Assembly (NCBI GenBank): GCA_002435825.1
Contig: DIVL01000066.1
Coordinates: 49,262-113,261 of the forward strand
Direction: 5' to 3'
DNA length: 64,000 nt
DNA from: Anaerolineaceae bacterium UBA6133
Lineage (GTDB): Bacteria; Chloroflexota; Anaerolineae; Anaerolineales; Anaerolineaceae
This document shows, one piece after another, positions 24,592-32,929 of this stretch (positions within the stretch are counted from its first letter, which is position 1; each line of letters starts with the position of its first letter). The translations under genes were made by a program, and so were the position numbers. The notes under the pieces were generated by a model, which saw only the letters and a program-made list of their open reading frames with translations, did no database searches and was not told the origin of the DNA.

Positions 24592-25572
24592 TTATGCGCT
24601 TTTTTCGAGCGCTTTAAGGCTGGCGATATCGCCCACCGGAATATCAAGCCCGATCAGCAAGTTGCGCAGGGTGTTCCAGTGGATCCGTTCCCAGAAGAAG
24701 GGGCTGCTGTTGGTGTTGTGAGGGGAGAGCAAGACGTTGTCCATCTTTTTCAGAGGGCTGTCAGCTGGTAGAGGTTCTTCTTCAAAAACGTCCAGCGCGG
24801 CGCCACGCAAACGCCCCGTCTGCAAAGCTGCAACCAATGCTTCTTCATGCACAACCGGACCGCGGCAGCTGTTGATTAAGACCGCGGATGGCTTCACATG
24901 CGCCAGCGATTCGGCATTGATCAGATGGTAAGAAGTGGGATTAAGCGAAACATTCAGACTGATGTAATCCGCTCGCTCCAGTAAATCTTCCAATCCGGTC
25001 ATCTCAATACCTTGCTCAATAATGAAATCCGGTTCAATTTCGATGATGTCGTTTGCTAAAATATTCATACCAAAAGCCCGGGCACGTCGGATAACAGCCT
25101 TGCCAATATTGCCAACGCCAATCACACCCAAAGTTGATTCCATGAGCGTGTGACCGGAAATTTTCTTCCATTCGCCCGCCTTCATCGCGTTATCCATCCA
25201 AGGGATATTACGAGCAAAGCTAAGCATACAGCCCATTACGCTTTCAGAAACAGGCACGGTGAAGGCATTGGGGGTGCGACCAATCATAACACCATACTTT
25301 GCTGCTGCTTCAGCATCAATCGCATCCACTCCGGTACCCCATTTTGAAATCACCTTCAGAGTTGCCCCGTTGGCAGCAATCACTTCTGCAGTATATCGGT
25401 CATCGCCACAAATGGTGCCCTCATATTGACCAGCAAATTGCAGCAATTCATCAGCTTCAAGTCTTTCGTCCACTTCTGGAATAACTACGTTCAAACCAAA
25501 AGACTCCAGAATTGGGGTGAAACGAGCCATGGAGGGGATCATGTAAGGTGCGGTGATCAGAACAGTTCTCAT
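24592..25572 (-). CDS. D-2-hydroxyacid dehydrogenase
   Basis: A 326-residue member of the D-isomer 2-hydroxyacid dehydrogenase family. It has the Rossmann loop GVIGVGNIGKAV and the catalytic trio: Arg in NSCRGPVV, Glu in FEEEPLP, and His in LSPHN. It resembles phosphoglycerate dehydrogenase but lacks the C-terminal regulatory domain. It would interconvert a 2-keto and a 2-hydroxy acid with NAD(H). Its place between a CMP-sugar synthetase and an SDR suggests modification of a sugar acid, which is inference. GAGG lies 4 bases before the ATG. Confidence 0.87.
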   Translation of the reverse strand: MRTVLITAPYMIPSMARFTPILESFGLNVVIPEVDERLEADELLQFAGQYEGTICGDDRYTAEVIAANGATLKVISKWGTGVDAIDAEAAAKYGVMIGRTPNAFTVPVSESVMGCMLSFARNIPWMDNAMKAGEWKKISGHTLMESTLGVIGVGNIGKAVIRRARAFGMNILANDIIEIEPDFIIEQGIEMTGLEDLLERADYISLNVSLNPTSYHLINAESLAHVKPSAVLINSCRGPVVHEEALVAALQTGRLRGAALDVFEEEPLPADSPLKKMDNVLLSPHNTNSSPFFWERIHWNTLRNLLIGLDIPVGDIASLKALEKSA

Positions 25573-25582
25573 AATACCTCGG

Positions 25583-26254
25583 TTAGTTTAGTTTTTGCAT
25601 TAAGGTTTCAGCGATGACAAAATCCAGCTCCACGTCGATATCCGTGGCTTCGCTGGCGTCAATCTCGAACATTATCGGTCTCTCACCCAGCCGATTGCGC
25701 CTTGAAATCAGGGTTTCGCGGGTGAAAAGGTAGATGCAGGAATTTTCTTCATAGATTGGGGGAAGGTCCTGCGTGCGCAGGAGAACCGCCGGGTTGTGGT
25801 TTACCGCACGCCCAAGTTCGTCCCACAGGCGGGTTTGCAGCCGGGTAACGCCAAAAAGGGAATCATACTCCGGGTAGGTCTGGCGCAGTTGCTCGATGGC
25901 GCGCCGGATCGTATCCGCCTTGAGCAGTGGATTGGTGCTGTGGGTCTGCAGGTAGAGATCCGCGGGCACCTGGGCAGTATCGTGGATCAGGATTTCGTTG
26001 GTAGGGGTGGTGTCAGCGCGCAATTCTTCCGGGCGCAGCAGCACCTTCACCTGCGGGTAATTCCGCGCGAGTCCTTCAATCACTGGCGGCGAATCGGTAT
26101 CCACCACCACCTGGCTGATCGTTTCAACTCTTAGAAGGGTCTCGATGATATGCGCGTACAGCGGCTTACCGGACATCGGGCGGTAATTCTTACCGGGCAC
26201 GCGTTTGGAATCGTGGCGCATGGGCACCAGGGCAACGATCTTTTCGAGTTTCAT
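25583..26254 (-). CDS. CMP-nonulosonate cytidylyltransferase, NeuA-like
   Basis: A 223-residue nucleotidyltransferase of the acylneuraminate cytidylyltransferase family. VALVPMRHDSKRVPGKNY is the CTP-binding P-loop-like motif; QTHSTNPLLKADTI and the C-terminal EIDASEATDIDVELDF, with metal-binding acidic residues, complete the fold. In place of the usual ARxGSKR the first motif reads MRHDSKR, so this is a divergent subgroup. It should activate a nonulosonic or related acid as a CMP derivative. AAGGAGG precedes the ATG, which overlaps the upstream stop (ATGA). Confidence 0.83.
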   Translation of the reverse strand: MKLEKIVALVPMRHDSKRVPGKNYRPMSGKPLYAHIIETLLRVETISQVVVDTDSPPVIEGLARNYPQVKVLLRPEELRADTTPTNEILIHDTAQVPADLYLQTHSTNPLLKADTIRRAIEQLRQTYPEYDSLFGVTRLQTRLWDELGRAVNHNPAVLLRTQDLPPIYEENSCIYLFTRETLISRRNRLGERPIMFEIDASEATDIDVELDFVIAETLMQKLN

Positions 26255-27873
26255 TGTGGGTCCTCCTTGAGCATAAAATCCCCATCGTGCAGGATACCGT
26301 CATGGATGGTCTGCAGCGTAACCGAGTTTTCGGGCAGCAGCGCCTGCCAGGGGAAATCTTTGAGGGTCACATACCCCACCCAGACGCCATCCGGCTTCAA
26401 AAAGTCTTCGAAGCTGAGCGAGGAGCGGTAGAGCTGCCAGTAGAGGAAGCGGCGGGCGTTGTGCTTGAAGTGCGCCGGCACCTCAACGGTATCTGTGTCC
26501 AAGAGGAAGTCGAGTTTGGCCTGGTAGTCGGCTTTAGTTTCCGGCAGCCATACCACATCGGAGGCGGTGAAACGCGCTTTTCCAGCCGAAAGCACCGCCG
26601 CGCTGAGAATGGAGGCTTCCAGCCCGATGGTGGAATTGTAGATCAGCACAAACTTCGCCATGCGGATCAGGTCGTAGGAATTGACGTACTCTTGGGGCGG
26701 GATAAAGTGCAGATTGGGGATATTGCTTACGCCGCGTACTTCCGCCCACTCTGCGACTGATTCTTCGCTGGCTTTGCCAATGCGGGCTTCATCGGGGTGG
26801 GCACGGATGACAAACAAAGTCTCAGGGTGCGCTTTGGCGGTGTTCAGCAGGGAATCGAGCCAGGTGAACATGTCTTCAAACACCACGTTGGCGTGCGGTT
26901 GACTGGTATCAAAGATGACGTTGGTGAAGACCGGCACCATTTGTTTGAAACCAGCTGCTTTTTGCAGAAATTCCGGTCTGAGCCCGCTCATTTCCGGCCA
27001 GAATTTGACCCCCGCCATGTGGAAATCCCCTTTGAAACGCTTACTCAGATAATCATCCAGGCGTTGATTTTGGGTTTCATTAAGTTGGAAATCCGTAGGA
27101 ATGTCCAGGTCGTAAGCGGTGGCATCCCCTTCGGTGAAATAGGCGCTGAAGGGACGCATGCCGACTTCGTGGCTGATGACGCGGATGCCGTGCTTGCGCG
27201 CCACCCAGCGGGCGACAGCTTCGGGGTACTGCATGCCGTTGAAGACCACCACTGTTTGAGGTTGTGCCTCCTGGACCAGCGCTTCAAACTGCAGTGCCAA
27301 TGAGTAAGCCGAACGAATGTATTTCCTGAACAAAGAGCGTGTCAGTTCGTCGTCGTTTAAGTGATGCCTGCGCAGAATCCAGCGCATTGAGGGCAGGGCG
27401 AGCTTGCCAAGGGGCAGATCGGCATAAGTGAAACGGCTTAGCTGATCAAGCCCAAGGGGCGCGAGCAATCCTTGTGGAAGTGCTTCAGCATCAAACCCGA
27501 AAGGGACCACCTCTGAATGCCCGAAAAGGGCTTCGGATTGCCGCATGCATGCCCTACAGGGAGGATGGTGGTGCATGGCGTTGCGTTTCGTGCCGAAAAC
27601 GCAGGGTGACAATCCTTGCTGGCACACAAAATGAATCACGCGCACGCCGTTGAGCTCAAGCGACCAGGCGCTCAGGGCGGCAAAAGCCGCATTCAGGCTG
27701 GTGCCGCTCAGACGCGTTGAGGCATCAAAGAAGATTACTGGCGCCGTGGTTCTTTCGGGAGCTGCTTCAGCCACCCGGCTTGAAAGGGCAACAAAACGGC
27801 GATCGTTGGCACGATGTGCCACCTCAAGCTTCGCGCGCCGGCGCACACGCTCAACCAACTGTGGGATTTTCAT
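26251..27873 (-). CDS. Capsule-synthesis-like GT-B glycosyltransferase
   Basis: A 540-residue protein without transmembrane segments. The C-terminal half has FVIRAHPDEARIG, and VLIYNSTIGLEASILSAAVLSAG, the donor-binding helix seen in capsule synthesis (KpsS/KpsC-like) and related GT-B enzymes. The N-terminal half carries a CRACMRQ cysteine motif of unknown role. A paralogue with the same architecture is at 43672-45318 in this array. It starts one base after the NeuB gene stop, so translation is coupled. The transferred sugar is unknown; an acidic sugar such as a nonulosonate is conceivable. Confidence 0.68.
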   Translation of the reverse strand: MKIPQLVERVRRRAKLEVAHRANDRRFVALSSRVAEAAPERTTAPVIFFDASTRLSGTSLNAAFAALSAWSLELNGVRVIHFVCQQGLSPCVFGTKRNAMHHHPPCRACMRQSEALFGHSEVVPFGFDAEALPQGLLAPLGLDQLSRFTYADLPLGKLALPSMRWILRRHHLNDDELTRSLFRKYIRSAYSLALQFEALVQEAQPQTVVVFNGMQYPEAVARWVARKHGIRVISHEVGMRPFSAYFTEGDATAYDLDIPTDFQLNETQNQRLDDYLSKRFKGDFHMAGVKFWPEMSGLRPEFLQKAAGFKQMVPVFTNVIFDTSQPHANVVFEDMFTWLDSLLNTAKAHPETLFVIRAHPDEARIGKASEESVAEWAEVRGVSNIPNLHFIPPQEYVNSYDLIRMAKFVLIYNSTIGLEASILSAAVLSAGKARFTASDVVWLPETKADYQAKLDFLLDTDTVEVPAHFKHNARRFLYWQLYRSSLSFEDFLKPDGVWVGYVTLKDFPWQALLPENSVTLQTIHDGILHDGDFMLKEDPQ

Positions 27874-27874
27874 C

Positions 27875-28750
27875 TTACTGGCTAATCCGCCTCAGTTTCT
27901 TGATCGAAGATTGTTCGCTGTCGTAGACCTTTTTGATACCGTCACCAAGTGATTTTTCCGTCACACGGATATACTTGACTAACGTAGCAATTCCCTGTGG
28001 TTCCACTGAAGCGCTTTGATCAGAGCCCCACATGGCGCGGTCAAGCGTGATATGGCGTTCCACCAGGCAGGCACCCAGGGCAGACGCAACCACAGTAGGA
28101 ACCAGACCAACCTCGTGCCCTGAATAGCCAATTGGGCAGCGGAAAGCCTCACGAAGAGTCTGTACCATTCGCAAATTCAATTCTTCTGGCGGGCAGGGGT
28201 AAGAGCTGGTGGTGTGGCACAAAACCAGATTATCTTCCCCTATGAGATCAACCGCCTCTCTGATCTGCTCCATGGTGGACATGCCGGTCGAAAGAATGAT
28301 CGGTTTACCTGTCGCACGGTACGCGCGCAATAGTTTTTTGTCAGTCAGCAAAGCTGAAGGGATCTTGTGAGTGGGCGGGTTGAATTTTTCCATAAACTCA
28401 AGAGATGGAATATCCCAGGAAGAAGCAAACCAATCGAGCCCCAGCTCTTTGGCATAACGATCGATCTCTGTGTAAGCAGCTTCGTCAAATTCGACTTTGT
28501 AGCGGTAATCAAGGTATGTGATGTAGCCCCAGGGGGTGTCGCGCATTTGACTTTGTTGTTCCAACGGTACACAAATTTCGGGAGTCCGTTTTTGGAATTT
28601 TACAGCATCAATTCCTGCTTTTTTGGCTGCCAGCATGAGGCTCATGGCAACTTCAAGATCGCCGTTGTGATTGATCCCAATTTCCCCAACGATATAGGTG
28701 GGTTGGTCATCACTAATTATTCGTTCACCAATTTTGACTGAATATCTCAT
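27875..28750 (-). CDS. NeuB-type synthase lacking the SAF domain
   Basis: A 291-residue TIM-barrel synthase that condenses phosphoenolpyruvate with a hexosamine to make a nonulosonic acid. Motifs are VGEIGINHNGDLEVA, DAVKFQKR, KIPSALLTDKKLL, STGMSTMEQI, CHTTSSYPCP, GYSGHEVG and VERHITLDRAMWGSDQ. Family members are usually about 340-350 residues with a C-terminal antifreeze-like SAF domain that helps bind the substrate in the partner subunit; here the protein ends shortly after the barrel. The next gene begins one base later, so this is not a frameshift. AAAGGA precedes ATG 28750. The product may differ from sialic acid. Confidence 0.85.
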   Translation of the reverse strand: MRYSVKIGERIISDDQPTYIVGEIGINHNGDLEVAMSLMLAAKKAGIDAVKFQKRTPEICVPLEQQSQMRDTPWGYITYLDYRYKVEFDEAAYTEIDRYAKELGLDWFASSWDIPSLEFMEKFNPPTHKIPSALLTDKKLLRAYRATGKPIILSTGMSTMEQIREAVDLIGEDNLVLCHTTSSYPCPPEELNLRMVQTLREAFRCPIGYSGHEVGLVPTVVASALGACLVERHITLDRAMWGSDQSASVEPQGIATLVKYIRVTEKSLGDGIKKVYDSEQSSIKKLRRISQ

Positions 28751-28758
28751 ATGTTCCT

Positions 28759-29820
28759 TTACTGAGCTAAGTAGCTGCCAATCAAGTGCATATCACATTG
28801 TTCTGTACACTTGATCCCGCGTGTCAACTTGAAATGGTCATCACGGAATTTTTGATAAGCTTCACCATTCCAAATATCGTACAGGCTTTGCGTCCGGGCA
28901 TCGCCCAGGATAATCTCGTTGTTAAAGTCTTCGACGCATTGGGCGCTTTCACCATTCGATTTGATCGTCATGGATGACCAGGGGAATTGGCAAAATTCCT
29001 GCCAATGGATGGAGGCGGTAGTCTGTTTGTTATCCTCATACCACATTTGATCCTGGCTCTTGAGGTAGACATAAACATCCAACCCCTCAAAGGCTTCCAC
29101 TAATTTCTGATATTCATCCTGCTGCCAGGGTTTGTTCAGGTTGATCATGGTGATCACGATGGTAGTTTTGTAGTTTCTCTGAGCTTTCAATTCCAGCAAT
29201 CGCAATATATTGCGATAGGCTTCGCTGAAGTTTGAGGCTTCACCCCGCACACTTTTGTGCCGCAGATCGTCGACACTTTCAATGGAATACTTCACCAAGC
29301 CCAAACCATTCTCGAAGGTTTCAACCGTGCGGTTCATATTGATATTGGCTGGATTGCACGAGAAGTAAGATTCAAGACCTCGTTCCGTCATCCACTTGAC
29401 GTAAGTGGGGATGTTTTTGTCTAACAGCGGGTCGCCATAGCCATGAAGGACGATAACGCGGGGGATCTTGTACAGAAAAAAATGATTTTCGCTCATACCG
29501 TGCCTGGGCACACCGTAGTAACTTTCCGCAAAGTCTTCCCAGCGAGCCAATTGTTCCTGGCTGAAAGGTGAAAGTTGATCAATCACTTTTCTAAAAAGTT
29601 CAGGAGCCATGGTTTCGACTGATCTGGTCATCATGGTTGTGCGGGGGCACATCTCGCAGCGCATATTGCAGGCATTGGTGGTTTCGATATTGTACGCCAC
29701 CGGATAGTGGCTGCGATAGCTCTCAAGTAGAGCCTTGAGTTCATCTTCTGAGAAGTGTTCACCGGACTTGAGACGTTTTTTGAGTTCGCCAACCTTCATA
29801 TAGAATTCGATATCAATCAT
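28759..29820 (-). CDS. Radical SAM protein with SPASM-like C-terminus
   Basis: A 353-residue radical SAM enzyme. The cluster motif CNMRCEMC (CxxxCxxC) follows the first strand VAYNIETTNA, and HGYGDPLLDKNIPTYVKW is the SAM-binding GxGE-like region. C-terminal cysteines (EFCQFPW, SAQCVEDFN, CTEQCD) suggest an auxiliary iron-sulfur cluster of the SPASM type. It sits between a NeuB-type synthase and a CMP-sugar synthetase/phosphatase with gaps of 6-8 bases. A role in building an unusual sugar (deoxygenation, epimerisation or similar) is inferred only from context. Confidence 0.85.
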   Translation of the reverse strand: MIDIEFYMKVGELKKRLKSGEHFSEDELKALLESYRSHYPVAYNIETTNACNMRCEMCPRTTMMTRSVETMAPELFRKVIDQLSPFSQEQLARWEDFAESYYGVPRHGMSENHFFLYKIPRVIVLHGYGDPLLDKNIPTYVKWMTERGLESYFSCNPANINMNRTVETFENGLGLVKYSIESVDDLRHKSVRGEASNFSEAYRNILRLLELKAQRNYKTTIVITMINLNKPWQQDEYQKLVEAFEGLDVYVYLKSQDQMWYEDNKQTTASIHWQEFCQFPWSSMTIKSNGESAQCVEDFNNEIILGDARTQSLYDIWNGEAYQKFRDDHFKLTRGIKCTEQCDMHLIGSYLAQ

Positions 29821-29826
29821 TGATGT

Positions 29827-31083
29827 TCAGTTTCCTTCTTTTAAGTTTTCCTGATTGCTTTGCTTTTCCATGATTTTTTCAACCAGTTCCCGAACTGCGC
29901 CTTTACCGCCTACTTGCTTAAGGACCAAATCCGCCTGCCTGAGCACCTGGGGATGGGCATCAGCTGGACACACAAAGTAACCAACCAGCGGCAGGACCAC
30001 CAGGTCATTCAGGTCATTGCCTATGTAAATGATTTCGCTTGGGTTCAGATTTCTTTCTTCGATCAAGGTTTGGATCGCCTGGTCTTTATTCAAAACCGAT
30101 TGAAAAACCTCAATGTCAAGCTTGCGTGCCCGGGCAGTAACAACCGGGTTGGTCTCTCGTGAGAGGATCATTGGCTGAATAGCCGATTTTCCTTTAAGCA
30201 AGCTGATCCCATAACCGTCAGAACGGCTGCAGCGCACGCTTTCGCCACCGTTCTGGTCAATGTAGACCTTATCATCCGTGAGAACGCCGTCGAAATCCAT
30301 GATGAGGTGACTTACTTTATCTGGGAAGGATCGACGACTTTTAAGCGGATCTACTGCTTTAGTGCGAGGATCATTGATCAGCCTTGCTGAGTTCCAAAAA
30401 TCCTCAATCGTATCAATGTCGACCGTGTACAACGGGTCGATCAACAACGCTAAGATCACATCACCCGTCAGGCTATGTTTGTTCAAAATTGTGTTGGCGC
30501 GGATAGCGTCAATATGCCCTGTTTGCCAATAGGTTGGCGGAAGTTCCTGGCGGGGAGCGTTATAGGGCTCTTTCAGGTTCGGCAGGCTCAAAAGGGGTTT
30601 AAGCTGGTGTGAGTCAGGCACTATCTGCCACATCTTGAAGGGGTTTTGTCCGCTGGGCACCACGCCGCGCACACAATCCGCCTGCGGGTTGGCGAGCATC
30701 AGCTCGATGGCTTCATCAATCAGGCCAACAGGTCGTACGGGTGAAGTCGGGCGCAGTTGGATGACAATCTCAGGCTGATAACTTTCGTTTTCACGCAGCC
30801 ATTGCAGGGCATGTTCGAAAACGGGCAGGTCGGTGGTGTCGTCCTGGGCGAACTCTGCAGGTCGCAAGAAAGGTGTTTCGGCACCCCACTGGCGCGCAAC
30901 CGCGGCGATTTCTTCATCGTCGGTGGAGACGATCACACGCGTCACATGCTGAGACTGCAAGCCTGCGGTGATGCTGTAGGCGATGAGCGGCGCGCCGGCG
31001 AAATCGCGGATGTTTTTGCGGGGAATGCCCTTTGAGCCGCCCCTTGCCGGGATCAATGCCAATACTTCGGGTTTGCCTACCAT
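29827..31083 (-). CDS. Bifunctional CMP-nonulosonate synthetase/KdsC-like HAD phosphatase
   Basis: Two enzymes in one 418-residue chain. Residues 1-235 are an acylneuraminate cytidylyltransferase (LIPARGGSKGIPRKN, RPTSPVR, and VDIDTIEDF near the domain end). Residues about 262-405 are a HAD phosphatase of the KdsC type (MDFDGVLTDD nucleophile motif, then ILSRETN and IGNDLNDLVVL). The HAD half could dephosphorylate the 9-phosphate intermediate, as NulO-9-phosphate phosphatases do. Vertebrate CMP-sialate synthetases have a similar C-terminal domain. ATG 31083 is preferred over a TTG at 31092; it overlaps the SDR gene by 7 bases. Confidence 0.9.
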   Translation of the reverse strand: MVGKPEVLALIPARGGSKGIPRKNIRDFAGAPLIAYSITAGLQSQHVTRVIVSTDDEEIAAVARQWGAETPFLRPAEFAQDDTTDLPVFEHALQWLRENESYQPEIVIQLRPTSPVRPVGLIDEAIELMLANPQADCVRGVVPSGQNPFKMWQIVPDSHQLKPLLSLPNLKEPYNAPRQELPPTYWQTGHIDAIRANTILNKHSLTGDVILALLIDPLYTVDIDTIEDFWNSARLINDPRTKAVDPLKSRRSFPDKVSHLIMDFDGVLTDDKVYIDQNGGESVRCSRSDGYGISLLKGKSAIQPMILSRETNPVVTARARKLDIEVFQSVLNKDQAIQTLIEERNLNPSEIIYIGNDLNDLVVLPLVGYFVCPADAHPQVLRQADLVLKQVGGKGAVRELVEKIMEKQSNQENLKEGN

Positions 31084-31901
31084 GCCGTCCAACCCCCATC
31101 GACCACCAGGTTGCTGCCGGTCATGTAACTGCTGGCATCACTGCACAAAAAGAGCATGGCTGCGTTCATTTCATCAAGGTTGGCCATTCGCCCCAATACG
31201 GTACGGGAACTGTATTGCGCCGTGAATATCGCGTCATGGTCGTTGAATACCCCACCAGGTGTAAGAGCATTAACGCGGATATTTTTGCCAGCATAATATG
31301 TAGCCAGGTATCTGGTGAAACCGAGCACACCCGCCTTTGTCACAGAATAATAAACCGGTTTGAACTGACGGGTTCCATCCGGTTGTTCGTAAAGCCTTTG
31401 GTCTGGACCAACCAGACCGTACATGGAAGAGATGTTCACAATCACACCTCGTCCTTGCTCCAGCATCAGCTGCACGGCAGCTTGCGAGGCGAGAAACATG
31501 CCCGTCAGGTTGACATCCAGCGCCTGGCGCCAGGATTCGAGCGAGTAGCCTTCAAACGCATTGGCACCCTGCGCGCTGGCGTTGGCAGGGTCAAATTTGG
31601 GGTCAAGCGCGGCGCTGTTGACCAGAACATCGAGACTTCCAAAAATTTCCCGGGCGGCTTGTGCCATGGCCTGGGTGGAATTGGGGTCGGTAACATCCAC
31701 GGCAGTGCCTTCAGCCCGCAAACCCTGCTCGCGCAGGGTGAGGGCGTGGGCTTCGGCAGCGCTTTGGGCAAGATCTGCCACCAGGACGTTTGCGCCTGCC
31801 TGGGCAAGAGCCAGCGAAAATTGCCGCCCCAAAAGACCAGCACCGCCGGTGACGACGGCTGTTCTGCCGTGGAGGTCAAATTTTTCAAGGATATTACTCA
31901 T
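31077..31901 (-). CDS. Short-chain dehydrogenase/reductase (SDR)
   Basis: A 274-residue classical SDR: VTGGAGLLGRQFS cofactor loop, NSAALDPK in place of the usual NNAG, the catalytic Ser in NISSMYG, and YYSVTKAGVLGFTR with the Tyr and Lys. The second half NALTPGGVFN is normal. It resembles SDRs associated with legionaminic/pseudaminic clusters (PtmA/FlmA-like), which act beside NeuB and CMP synthetase genes; this comparison is from memory. ATG 31901 follows GAGG with 7-base spacing; an earlier in-frame start at 31937 would overlap the preceding gene without a signal. Confidence 0.85.
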   Translation of the reverse strand: MSNILEKFDLHGRTAVVTGGAGLLGRQFSLALAQAGANVLVADLAQSAAEAHALTLREQGLRAEGTAVDVTDPNSTQAMAQAAREIFGSLDVLVNSAALDPKFDPANASAQGANAFEGYSLESWRQALDVNLTGMFLASQAAVQLMLEQGRGVIVNISSMYGLVGPDQRLYEQPDGTRQFKPVYYSVTKAGVLGFTRYLATYYAGKNIRVNALTPGGVFNDHDAIFTAQYSSRTVLGRMANLDEMNAAMLFLCSDASSYMTGSNLVVDGGWTAW

Positions 31902-31936
31902 GGTTGCCTCGTGTTGATATCGTTTGAATTCTACCA

Positions 31937-32929
31937 TCAGGCAAGCCTGACCATGCAGCCGTCTTGGATCGCGGACTGCTTGATCGCCAGCACAAGCTCC
32001 TGAGCCCGGATGCCATCCGCGAGCGTGCAGTGCGGCAGTGTTTCACCCTGGCAAAGGCGCACAAAGGTCGCCATTTCTTCAAGGAACATCTGGCTGCGCT
32101 CAAAGCCTTCCGGTGGCACCAACAGGTTGGCTGCGCCGCTCTGCGCGTAAAAGACCTGGGCTTCCCCAGTGGCATTATCCCAGCAGATTCGGCCATTCTC
32201 GCAAGTAATCTCAAACGTGTGGGAAGGCGGGCGCTGATAGTAATCCAGATGCACGCTGGCTGCCTCCCCGGCAGCAAAGTGAATCAGGATGTCGGCGTGA
32301 TCTTCCACGTCCAGCTCAAGTGCGCTCAGCTTACCGGTCCAGGCGCTGACGCTTTCGACTTCGCCCAGCAACCAGCGCAAATAATCTAAAGGATGCGAAA
32401 GCGTGTTCACTACGCCGCCGCCCAGGTCGGCGCGGGCAGCATAAGAGCGGCGGTAGTCCTCCCAGGGGTGCCAGCCAGGCAGGTATTCGCCCCAATTGAC
32501 GCGCGCAGAGAGCGGCTTGCCAAGCTGACCGCTTTCCAGCAGGGCTTTTACCTGGTTCAACACCGGGTGAAAACGAAAATGGAAACCTACCATGGCCGGC
32601 TTGCTGCTCCGGATGAGTGCTGATTGCAGTTCGCCAAGCCCGGCGAGACCGTCGGATACCGGCTTTTCAATCAGCAGTGCCGCGCCAGCCTTAGCGGCAG
32701 CAATTGCCACTTCCAAATGAAGCGCGGTAGGATTGGCGACGATAACGCCAACGGGTTTTTCAGCAAGCGCCAGGCTTAGCTCTGTAAAAGTTGGTAAATC
32801 GCCAAGCTCCGCGTCTGGCAAGGTGGCTTGGTGCGTGCGGTAGAGGATGATGTCTTCCTGCCCAAGCGCGCGCAGATTGCGCAAATGGCGCCTGCCGATG
32901 GATCCTAAGCCCGCAATTAAGAATTTCAC
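31937..32929 (-). CDS. Gfo/Idh/MocA-family dehydrogenase
   Basis: A 330-residue NAD(P)-dependent sugar dehydrogenase. IAGLGSIGRRHLRNL is the Rossmann loop, LIEKPVSDGLAG holds the conserved EKP lysine, and GGGVVNTLSHPLDYLRWL provides the catalytic His with Asp. Relatives close to NeuB genes (PtmF/LegB-like context) oxidise or reduce sugar intermediates; the exact substrate here is unknown. The start is GTG 32929, preceded by GGAGG and overlapping the upstream stop by 4 bases (GTGA). Confidence 0.87.
   Translation of the reverse strand: MKFLIAGLGSIGRRHLRNLRALGQEDIILYRTHQATLPDAELGDLPTFTELSLALAEKPVGVIVANPTALHLEVAIAAAKAGAALLIEKPVSDGLAGLGELQSALIRSSKPAMVGFHFRFHPVLNQVKALLESGQLGKPLSARVNWGEYLPGWHPWEDYRRSYAARADLGGGVVNTLSHPLDYLRWLLGEVESVSAWTGKLSALELDVEDHADILIHFAAGEAASVHLDYYQRPPSHTFEITCENGRICWDNATGEAQVFYAQSGAANLLVPPEGFERSQMFLEEMATFVRLCQGETLPHCTLADGIRAQELVLAIKQSAIQDGCMVRLA

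Noticed and set aside
31032..32003. 323-codon rightward open frame
   Set aside because: Antisense to the SDR gene at 31077-31901 with no recognisable motif.
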